Below, piece after piece: positions 28,144 through 35,435 of a DNA stretch of 64,000 bases. Position 1 is the stretch's first letter, and each line of letters starts with the position of its first letter. The translations under genes and the position numbers were made by a program. The stretch comes from Deltaproteobacteria bacterium. Lineage in GTDB: Bacteria; Desulfobacterota; Desulfobacteria; Desulfobacterales; Desulfobacteraceae. The notes beneath the pieces are model-generated. The model saw only the letters and a list, made by a program, of their open reading frames with translations. It ran no database searches and was not told the origin of the DNA. The stretch covers positions 1 to 64,000 of the forward strand of contig JAQIBP010000021.1 in the NCBI GenBank assembly GCA_027858995.1, read 5' to 3'.

Positions 28144-28419
28144 TTAAACTATCTGATATGTAAGATTAGTAACTTTCATACCCTGTCCTGACAGCATCAC
28201 TTTATTTATACATCTGGAGCATATTTTATAAATTCTTACAGAATCTTTACCAAGATCAAGAGAGGTTTTACAGTAATTACGAATCTTTTTTAATCCCTCA
28301 CTATCCATGTCACACTCAAAAACTGATTTTTGTGTATTAATTCCAAATTCCTTTAAAAACCTGTGAATTCTTTTTAATCGTTTTGGATCTGTAATATCAT
28401 ATGTAATGAGAATGATCAT
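28144..28419 (-). CDS. cas2: CRISPR-associated Cas2, first copy
   Basis: A 91-residue Cas2: ILITYDITDPKRLKRI, INTQKSVFEC and CSRCINKVMLSGQG. It is homologous to, but clearly diverged from, the following cas2 gene; both keep the YDI Asp and the CxxC region. Its start overlaps the cas1 stop by 4 bp, implying coupled translation. Two non-identical Cas2 proteins could form a heterodimer. Confidence 0.93.
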   Translation of the reverse strand: MIILITYDITDPKRLKRIHRFLKEFGINTQKSVFECDMDSEGLKKIRNYCKTSLDLGKDSVRIYKICSRCINKVMLSGQGMKVTNLTYQIV

Positions 28420-29561
28420 TTTAATAAAATCGGCTGGTACTGCTCAATTTCTCCTTCAATGATTTTTCTGTAATGTTTTGCCTGATAAAAAATTGCATCA
28501 TTATAACTAAATGTAGTATCAGCAGGGGGATAATAAAAACTGGTGGTTAATTTTTTTTCAAAAGCATCTATTACCCGTTTAAAAGCAGCACTTTTGAGTC
28601 TGACCGGATATCTGCCGGAAGCAAGGTCTTTAAAAGGGTTTGCCTCCATTCTCTGTTCAGGTATATCAAAACACTCCATATCAGAATTCTGCATTGTTAT
28701 CATGCCTATGGGATCTTTTGACACATCCGGTATATACGGTTTTTCAGCACTTTTCCCTTGTGGCGGATTGATTTGGAAATCATCACTTTTGAGTATTTTT
28801 AGATTAAAAAGTGATATTGTCAGTGTATCAACAATTATTGATCGAAATTCTTCCATTAAATCAAGAACAAGCGAGTATCGACCATAATCAATTGTATGCA
28901 GAAATCCAGGGTAGGGGTTTAAGCCAGCTGTTCTAACTCCTGCATATACCTTGTTTAATAAGAATGTATATAGCAATGATAATACTGCGTTTACAGGGTC
29001 AGTGGGCGGTCTTCTAATCCGTTTTTTAAAACCTATATTATCAATAAAACCCTGCTTTAATCCCTGGAAATAGATGGCACTCCCTCTTCCCTCATAGCCT
29101 CGAACTTTATCTATACTTGTAGTGTTTTCAAGTTTATGCAGCAAAGAGAGAATCTGTTTGGCTTTATTTCCTGCATCATGGTGTTTTCTGCTGCGTTTAA
29201 TCCGCTTTAAAAATGTTGCCATATTGGAAAGTTTACCTGATATAATGCTTTTTGCCATTTGCAGACCAAATCGCTTATCATCAAGCAGCAGGAACTGTTT
29301 TTTATGCAGAAATACATTTTTAGATTCAGGCGGGTTTATTCTCCCAAGGTATCTGCCGGTTTTTGTAAGATATACAGTATCAATATTTTTTCTCATGAGC
29401 TGGCACAAAGCACCATGAGTGACTTCTATATTCCCGAACAATAGAAGCTGTTTGAGTTTATAGGTGAACAGTGTGTGATAAGTGTTCCCGCCTTTTTTAG
29501 CCAGCAGATGCTGCCCCTCTTTTACTATGCGTACTCCTTGAGTCCTGATATAAACAACCAT
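28416..29561 (-). CDS. cas1: CRISPR integrase Cas1
   Basis: Cas1 (381 residues) catalyses spacer integration. The metal ligands fit Glu in GYEGRGSAIYF (about 157), His in PYPGFLHTIDYGR (about 220) and Asp in LVLDLMEEFR (about 233). It is longer than the usual ~330 residues because of an inserted stretch of roughly 60 residues after the Asp block (about 258-320, containing INPPQGKSAEKPYIPD). No reverse-transcriptase domain is fused. It is the first gene of cas1-cas2-cas2. Confidence 0.95.
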   Translation of the reverse strand: MVVYIRTQGVRIVKEGQHLLAKKGGNTYHTLFTYKLKQLLLFGNIEVTHGALCQLMRKNIDTVYLTKTGRYLGRINPPESKNVFLHKKQFLLLDDKRFGLQMAKSIISGKLSNMATFLKRIKRSRKHHDAGNKAKQILSLLHKLENTTSIDKVRGYEGRGSAIYFQGLKQGFIDNIGFKKRIRRPPTDPVNAVLSLLYTFLLNKVYAGVRTAGLNPYPGFLHTIDYGRYSLVLDLMEEFRSIIVDTLTISLFNLKILKSDDFQINPPQGKSAEKPYIPDVSKDPIGMITMQNSDMECFDIPEQRMEANPFKDLASGRYPVRLKSAAFKRVIDAFEKKLTTSFYYPPADTTFSYNDAIFYQAKHYRKIIEGEIEQYQPILLK

Positions 29562-29620
29562 AAACTGCCCCCTTGAATTTTATTCATAGTATAGAAGGCA
29601 GCTTAAGTTATTTCAAAGAC

Positions 29621-29632
29621 TGCAATGTTGCA
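29621..29632. promoter_or_regulatory. palindrome upstream of cas1
   Basis: TGCAATGTTGCA, an imperfect 12-bp palindrome 59 bp upstream of the cas1 start. It differs at one base from the palindrome at 41320-41331 upstream of cas6. It may be an operator controlling cas1-cas2-cas2. Confidence 0.5.
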
Positions 29633-29659
29633 AAGCACAAATTGTCAAAGAGCCAGGTT

Positions 29660-30997
29660 TTATTGTATTGATATATTTTTTTCTACCTCGACAATATAAT
29701 CTAAAAGGTTGATCTCCAGGGTTTTTTCTCTTGCTGGATTATTATTAAAGCCACAATGATTTATATCATTTCTTAAATTGGATAGATTACGATAGACCTT
29801 TATGAGAGCAGAATTATTTTTATATAAATCAATAAACTTATAAGTTAGGCTTTTATTTCTAATAGATGGTTGCTTCCACTGTTCTTCCGGTAATTTTTTT
29901 GACAATATAGTCACCGCCTGGTTTGCGATTGTTCTTTTTTTGTTTTGATGTTTAAAATCATTTGGATCCTCACCAATTCTATGGACAAAATAGGATATTA
30001 ATATTTCCTGTAATATCGTATACCCCTGCTGTACCAGATTGTGTTCAAGGCACCATCGTGCAGACTGAATACCATCAGTTACAATATTTTTATTAAAAGG
30101 CTCCATCTGCTTATTGATTTTTTCAAGTAAAGGTTTCAAAGGCTTATTTAAAGGCTCATTAAATTTCACTTTTTTGCAGGCATGAAGATTGTTTTTTAAT
30201 TTTTCTGCATTCATTGGGATATCACGACCCCTGCAGCTTGAAAGAGCTTTTGTAAATATATCCAGATTTTTGGCAAAATTTATAATTGTCTTTTGAGATC
30301 TGTCCTTGCCATTTGTCCTTGATAAGATTGTATTAGCTGATTTTGCAGCAAGCAGACTGACTGTCTTTGCATTACCACTTGTTAAAAACTGGTCAATTCC
30401 ATTTGTCCACTCCATAAGCTGATTAAAAGAACTTAAATCATGTATGGGAACGACCCTTTTTTCCAAAGCCATCTTTTCAATCTTGCTGATATTTCCTAAC
30501 GCTTCCATTGCTCCATAATACAACCCTTCCAGGGTAGCATCTTTCATTACTTTGGCATAATTTATTATGACAACAGCAAGCATGGGGATTGATCTGAAAG
30601 CATGTGTTATATCAAATATTATTTCATCATCCTGACCTATCTCACCAAACACTATTGAAAAAATTTCCCAGATTTCAGTTTCCGTTTTCCCATCTGGAAT
30701 ATTTATCTGTTTAATGGAGAAATCATATTGTAAATCAGAAAGGCGTTTTTCAAGACCGGTCCTTTCAAGGTTTTTACCCGTATTCCTATCTTTTTGACCA
30801 TGATTTTTCCAATTATTTTTAAAAGCCTGCCGGGTTGTAAATATTGCTATTTTGTCTCTTTTTGACCAGTCCCGGCATTTTAATCTTATGGTCGCTTCCT
30901 GGACAAAACGAACATCTTTTATAATATTTTTATGATATTCATAGGAACATTTAAGGTAATCACTGGTTCCAAGAAAAGATATGAATACTTTTGCCAT
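29660..30997 (-). CDS. csx2: Csx2/TM1812-family CARF-HEPN ancillary ribonuclease
   Basis: A 445-residue type III ancillary effector. The N-terminal CARF domain starts KVFISFLGTSDYLKCSY and has the TM1812 signature FDITHAFRSIPM near residue 140. The C-terminal region carries LRNDINHCGF (about 408-417), an intact R-x4-H HEPN active site. In characterised relatives, cyclic oligoadenylate made by Cas10 binds CARF and switches on HEPN to cut RNA indiscriminately. Cmr2 here keeps GGDD, so this pathway is plausible. It sits between vapC and cas1. Confidence 0.87.
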   Translation of the reverse strand: MAKVFISFLGTSDYLKCSYEYHKNIIKDVRFVQEATIRLKCRDWSKRDKIAIFTTRQAFKNNWKNHGQKDRNTGKNLERTGLEKRLSDLQYDFSIKQINIPDGKTETEIWEIFSIVFGEIGQDDEIIFDITHAFRSIPMLAVVIINYAKVMKDATLEGLYYGAMEALGNISKIEKMALEKRVVPIHDLSSFNQLMEWTNGIDQFLTSGNAKTVSLLAAKSANTILSRTNGKDRSQKTIINFAKNLDIFTKALSSCRGRDIPMNAEKLKNNLHACKKVKFNEPLNKPLKPLLEKINKQMEPFNKNIVTDGIQSARWCLEHNLVQQGYTILQEILISYFVHRIGEDPNDFKHQNKKRTIANQAVTILSKKLPEEQWKQPSIRNKSLTYKFIDLYKNNSALIKVYRNLSNLRNDINHCGFNNNPAREKTLEINLLDYIVEVEKNISIQ

Positions 30998-31002
30998 GAA
31001 AT

Positions 31003-31392
31003 TTACCCCTGTTTTGTATACGCTGGTTCTAAATTCTTTATCATGGGATAGTGTTTGATATTTAATGTCTTTAACTCAGCATTTTCTGCAAAAGCAGTGG
31101 CTGCTATGATTGCATCCGCAAGCCCTATGCCATGGGAGTTGCCGTAATCACGTTTATAAAGTCCGCCGGTTTGTGCAATCTCTGCGCTTACAGGAATGAC
31201 ACGAAACAGTGAGATAAAATTTTTCAAAACTGCTTGTTCTGCATCTCCTTTTACGCCGGCATACAGCTCTGCAACAGCAATTGATGAAATCAATACCATG
31301 GAAGAGTTTTTGTTTATAAAAGAGACAGCTTTACCATGCCCCCTGAGAAAATCAATTAAAACATCTGTATCAATGAGAATTGGTTCTGCCAT
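31003..31392 (-). CDS. vapC: VapC-like PIN-domain toxin
   Basis: A 129-residue PIN ribonuclease with acidic residues in LIDTDVLIDFL, AVAELYAG and GLADAIIAATA, the usual VapC active-site set. The ATG at 31392 comes 2 nt after the antitoxin stop; an overlapping upstream ATG at 31410 would add six residues but lies inside the antitoxin gene. It forms a VapBC module inserted in the cas locus in the same direction, 5 bp upstream of csx2. Confidence 0.88.
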   Translation of the reverse strand: MAEPILIDTDVLIDFLRGHGKAVSFINKNSSMVLISSIAVAELYAGVKGDAEQAVLKNFISLFRVIPVSAEIAQTGGLYKRDYGNSHGIGLADAIIAATAFAENAELKTLNIKHYPMIKNLEPAYTKQG

Positions 31393-31394
31393 AC

Positions 31395-31628
31395 TTATTG
31401 CCTGTCCCATTCAGAGCGGATTGCCTTGAAATCCGGAAGATTTCTGCGATCTTTCCAGAGTCCGGCAGCTTCAGATAATATAGCTTCCCGCCTTTTTCTT
31501 CCTTTCTGGTTAATAAGCAGATCAACAGCTTCCCGAATGAGTTCACTCTGCTTTTTTCCAAAAGTGTTGGAAAGAGCAGCTATCTCAGTTCGCTGTTTAT
31601 CAGTCAGATATATTTGTGTTCGTATCAT
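31395..31628 (-). CDS. vapB: ribbon-helix-helix antitoxin of the VapBC module
   Basis: A 77-residue protein with an RHH N terminus (MIRTQIYLTDKQRTEIAALS...SELIREAVDLLI) and a C-terminal toxin-binding tail ending in EWDRQ. An AGGAGG ribosome-binding site precedes it. It is expected to bind its own promoter (31629-31741) and neutralise the PIN toxin. Confidence 0.85.
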   Translation of the reverse strand: MIRTQIYLTDKQRTEIAALSNTFGKKQSELIREAVDLLINQKGRKRREAILSEAAGLWKDRRNLPDFKAIRSEWDRQ

Positions 31629-31741
31629 GTCAGCCTCCTATGCTATATACATTAGTATTATACATTGCTACCGGGTTCAGTCAAGATCATTAAAATTATC
31701 TATAGATCAGTTTAACCCTTATAATTTATCTTAATGCCTGG

Positions 31742-33160
31742 TTATAATGTCTTGCTGATCTTTTCAGGTAATCTTTTTATATTGCTGCATAAATCTGGGT
31801 AGTTCTTTTTATGCTTTTTCAGTATCTTTTTTTTCTCTTTTTTTAAGCAGAAACCACGTTTAATAATATTTTGAAGTTTTCCAATAATTTTGGAATTAAG
31901 CTGTTTTTCTGATATTGGAGGGGAGATAGGTTTTGGTTCTCCCTTGGGTTGATTTCCTATAATTTTACAAATAATTTCATAATATTTGGTAAAACCACCT
32001 CTTTTCTCTTTCTTTATTTTTGCTTCAAAAGCGTTTGCTATCCCGATATGATCAGCCATAAATTTTTTATCGTCATCGTTTTTGAAATTACGCCATTCAG
32101 CAAAGAGAGACTCAACCATTCCCGAGGCAACTATACTGATATCTGCTTTTTCAAGTTTATTCACCCGTTCTATAAACTTATTTATCTCCCGTTCCTTTTT
32201 TGCTTTATCCGTCAGCTGATCACCAAAATATTTGTTAAAATGAGTTTCAAGTATTGCCGGAATACCCTCAGATATTTTGAATCGCCCATATCCTGTAGCA
32301 GTTTTTGCACCAAACCCTTCTTGCTCAAGTGCGTTTTTTACTGCCGTTGATAGCTGTACTTTATGCTTTGCCGATTTAGAATCAAGCATGAATCTGAAAA
32401 CAAATTGAGCCCCGGGTGCAATGGTCAAAAATTTTACAGGCAGAGGATCTTGATAATCACCTGGAGGTTTGTTTTTATCACCATAATAGTCTGAATAATG
32501 GGGATTAATGATATCAGCTTTTATTTGTGGTGTGTTAACAGAATAGGCATCAAGGAAGAAAATGCTCCCCCTGAGTGTGTCAGTAATTTTATGGATTTTG
32601 TCTTTTATAGTACCACCAAAAAAAAGCGGGATGTGTGTATCTTTATCTGTCTCATTTAGGGACCCTTTTTCTACAAATTTATCCGTAAAATCGCCGTTGT
32701 CATCAAATAAAAGCTGCTTTGAATGGGAAAAACGAATCAAACCTTTAATGCCGGAGGCTGGAATATAGGGAATGCCAAGGGTATGGTCCAATACGATTGA
32801 AGTTTCAGTTGGATGAGTTTCTCCTAATCCTGTTATCATAGGTGATTTTAAGATTCCAGTAAAAGTCAAGCAATGAAAATCCTGTTGTTCCATACAATTC
32901 ATATAATGCATCTGCAGGCAGTGTTTTTTTACGAGAAGAGTTTCAATATTTTTATTTTTTTGAATCTTATCATATATATTTTTATAAAATTCACTTCTTT
33001 TATCTTTATTATTTTTATTGTCACAGGAACACCAGGCATCTTTATCCGCCTGTCCGATATTGGGTATTAGTTGATTATACCAGAGTCCGAAATTTCCTGA
33101 GGAAAAGCTATTACTATCTGCAAGAGCACGAAGGTCTTTATGAAATGGATAAAAAGTCAT
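31742..33160 (-). CDS. cmr6: type III-B RAMP subunit Cmr6
   Basis: Cmr6, a Cas7-group RAMP capping the 3' end of the crRNA in the Cmr complex. Family blocks: TGLGETHPTETSIVLDHTLGIPYIPASGIKG (the basic/Gly RAMP loop) and EGFGAKTATGYGRFKI. At 472 residues it is long: after the RAMP core there are about 150 extra residues, ending in a very Lys-rich tail (KKEKKKILKKHKK). The ATG at 33160 has GGAGGA 5-6 nt upstream, so it is preferred over the ATG at 33172, which overlaps that site. Confidence 0.9.
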   Translation of the reverse strand: MTFYPFHKDLRALADSNSFSSGNFGLWYNQLIPNIGQADKDAWCSCDNKNNKDKRSEFYKNIYDKIQKNKNIETLLVKKHCLQMHYMNCMEQQDFHCLTFTGILKSPMITGLGETHPTETSIVLDHTLGIPYIPASGIKGLIRFSHSKQLLFDDNGDFTDKFVEKGSLNETDKDTHIPLFFGGTIKDKIHKITDTLRGSIFFLDAYSVNTPQIKADIINPHYSDYYGDKNKPPGDYQDPLPVKFLTIAPGAQFVFRFMLDSKSAKHKVQLSTAVKNALEQEGFGAKTATGYGRFKISEGIPAILETHFNKYFGDQLTDKAKKEREINKFIERVNKLEKADISIVASGMVESLFAEWRNFKNDDDKKFMADHIGIANAFEAKIKKEKRGGFTKYYEIICKIIGNQPKGEPKPISPPISEKQLNSKIIGKLQNIIKRGFCLKKEKKKILKKHKKNYPDLCSNIKRLPEKISKTL

Positions 33161-33172
33161 TTTGTCCTCCAT

Positions 33173-33538
33173 TTATTTGTCTTCAATAAAAGCATTGGCA
33201 TACCTTTTAACCCATTCAAGAAGATACAATGTTTCCTGTTGGGCGCTAAAGTATTCGTCCTGGGAAGATTCTGAAATTTTTTCAAGAAATTCTTGTATTG
33301 ACTTAGATTGGAACATGCTGTTATCTTTATTAAACCAATCCCTTACTATGGTCATTAAAGCAATATGTTCATCTTTTCCCTTGGCAGCCCAGAAAGCAAG
33401 AGCCTGGCCAAAACCATTTTGCAAAATCATTGAAGGCGCTCCTGCCGAAAATGGTTTTAATGATTTTAGATTTATGTTCTCCATTACTTTCTTTAATGCA
33501 AATTCAGATCGCACCTGCCCAAGGGTTCTCATTTTCAT
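33173..33538 (-). CDS. cmr5: type III-B subunit Cmr5
   Basis: Cmr5, the small helical subunit of the Cmr complex (121 residues). It matches in size and in MRTLGQVRSEFAL, LPLK-like and FGQALAFWAAKGK segments typical of Cmr5. The ATG at 33538 overlaps the cmr4 stop (ATGA); the longer frame from 33565 runs inside cmr4. Confidence 0.85.
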   Translation of the reverse strand: MKMRTLGQVRSEFALKKVMENINLKSLKPFSAGAPSMILQNGFGQALAFWAAKGKDEHIALMTIVRDWFNKDNSMFQSKSIQEFLEKISESSQDEYFSAQQETLYLLEWVKRYANAFIEDK

Positions 33539-34410
33539 GATCCACCTTCCTTTCCGATCAGCCATCTTAATTTACACACCCCTCTGCCAAGAGTCTCATC
33601 ACCGCCTATCTGCATAAAATCCCTTATGTTTGTTTCAATAAAATTCTTTATCATGGATGCTTGTATTTTATTATTATGCCTGCTGTGGTGCACAACAATG
33701 TATAATAACGTATCCGAAGGCAGTAATTCTTCATATCGCAACGCTCCGGGTTGTGCTGTCCCTTTTTCATGATCAATTTTAATTTGGGTCTGTATCTCTG
33801 TACAAGTGGACACGATATGACCAAACAATTTGTCAGAAACTAATACAAGACGTTCAATATCCTTAAAATTATCAGCTAAAAACGGAACTTGCACAGTTTC
33901 TTCAGCCACCTGCACCACTGCATCTTCCATAATTATTTTTTTTTCTTTACACTGCCAGTTCAATAATATTGCATCATCATTATTTTTTATAACAGGATGG
34001 TTAATCTCTTCAGAAAAACCAGCCATTAAAAGATCATTTTGAAGACGTTTTAAAACTGCCGGGCAAGTTACTGTTATAAAAGGAGCTATGTTTGATCTCA
34101 CGGGAAAAACCAAAAGTTTAGCATCAGAGACAGAAATGGAGCCTGGAATATCCTGATCAAATCCCGGGTAGTCTTTATCTTGTTTGTCAGAGCCAAAAAT
34201 CTGGTTTATGGATTCTATATCTTTTTGGGCATAATTTCTAAAATGGGCCCGCATTGCACCTTTGACAGCAGAAGCCTGGACATGGGGCCAGTTGGTATGA
34301 CGTTCCCGCTGTATTGGCAAGTCAACTGCCCCGGTTGACATACCGCTTCCGGCATGAACAGGTGATATCGCATAAAGACTTGCTATAGAAACGATCTCTT
34401 TTTTATGCAT
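33535..34410 (-). CDS. cmr4: type III-B backbone subunit Cmr4
   Basis: Cmr4 (Cas7), the repeated backbone subunit that cuts target RNA every 6 nt. The block VHAGSGMSTGAVDLPIQRERHTN carries the candidate catalytic Asp (about residue 30), followed by the RAMP loop QASAVKGAMR. It ends with DETLGRGVCKLRW, the usual C-terminal Gly-rich strand. It starts 2 bp after cmr3. Confidence 0.93.
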   Translation of the reverse strand: MHKKEIVSIASLYAISPVHAGSGMSTGAVDLPIQRERHTNWPHVQASAVKGAMRAHFRNYAQKDIESINQIFGSDKQDKDYPGFDQDIPGSISVSDAKLLVFPVRSNIAPFITVTCPAVLKRLQNDLLMAGFSEEINHPVIKNNDDAILLNWQCKEKKIIMEDAVVQVAEETVQVPFLADNFKDIERLVLVSDKLFGHIVSTCTEIQTQIKIDHEKGTAQPGALRYEELLPSDTLLYIVVHHSRHNNKIQASMIKNFIETNIRDFMQIGGDETLGRGVCKLRWLIGKEGGS

Positions 34411-34412
34411 AA

Positions 34413-35435
34413 TTATTCTCCCTTTATTAATATTTGATTGTTATTTATTCTTTTTGTGAAAACAGAGCCTGCCGGATAAAAAGCACAAGAGGGCTTGTGG
34501 AAACCCTTTTTCATATCCCAGCCGCTTATATATTGAATTTTTCCTGTTGCAACAAGGTCGCTTGTATCAAAGTTTTTACAAAGCAAAGCTGAAAGACTCA
34601 TATATAGCTCAGCCCCATTATTTTTATCATGAAAATTAATATCAATGGTTTCATAATACCCTATCCTTTGTTCACCGCCCAGTCGTAAAATTCCCTTTTG
34701 ATTAAAAGGGAATTCAACTTTACTGCTCACACCAAATACAAGTTCCACATCAAGTTTCATCCTGATATGATTAAATGAATACAAATGGGATTCCCTTATT
34801 TTTCGATTCCGCTCCAATGCTATCCCAGTTCTTGGCTCACTATCAAAAAAATCGGAGAGCGGTCGAACTCTAATTGTCTTGTTTGTTGAATAAAAATCAT
34901 TTACTTCAATCCAGTTTCCGCCCATATTTGAAAGTTCACCTTCTCTTCCTTTTGCAATATACAACTTTTGGTTTTTTGATGTTTTGACATAGGGAGAATC
35001 AACAGGGTTGCCTTTATATACAGATATTGTTATCTCTTTATCTATATCCATGGTGGTTGCACATGTTATTTCCTGTCTGTTGCGCCTCATTTTTATTGCT
35101 TTATCCATATCATTTTTTTCCATATACCAGATATATGGTGCTGGGATGAAAGTTTTGCCTTCCATGGAAAAGAATGGTCCAAGTATATCAAAAGGCGCAT
35201 CATCACCCGCCTTCCCTATGGCAGAAAGAATTGTTGGATTATCAAATGATTTTTGTGCGTATTCTTTAAAACCTACACCTTGCTGACGTAGAACAGCAGT
35301 CCTGACAGCTCCGGAAATTGTTGCAACGTGGGGAGGGAATATAAATTCTGATGTATGATTCTCCCCCATGACCATGGGAGTTGATCCTTTAAAGAAAAAA
35401 GTATCAACAGGTTTGATTTTATACCATTTATTCAT
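34413..35435 (-). CDS. cmr3: type III-B subunit Cmr3 (Cas5 group)
   Basis: Cmr3 (340 residues) binds the 5' handle of the crRNA together with Cmr2. YKIKPVDTFFFKGSTPMVMGE and FPPHVATISGAVRTAVL are Cmr3/Cas5-type blocks; LRLGGEQRIGYY is the C-terminal Gly-rich segment. The ATG at 35435 lies 8 bp inside the end of cmr2 and has GGAGGTG upstream, so it is preferred over 35468. Confidence 0.92.
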   Translation of the reverse strand: MNKWYKIKPVDTFFFKGSTPMVMGENHTSEFIFPPHVATISGAVRTAVLRQQGVGFKEYAQKSFDNPTILSAIGKAGDDAPFDILGPFFSMEGKTFIPAPYIWYMEKNDMDKAIKMRRNRQEITCATTMDIDKEITISVYKGNPVDSPYVKTSKNQKLYIAKGREGELSNMGGNWIEVNDFYSTNKTIRVRPLSDFFDSEPRTGIALERNRKIRESHLYSFNHIRMKLDVELVFGVSSKVEFPFNQKGILRLGGEQRIGYYETIDINFHDKNNGAELYMSLSALLCKNFDTSDLVATGKIQYISGWDMKKGFHKPSCAFYPAGSVFTKRINNNQILIKGE

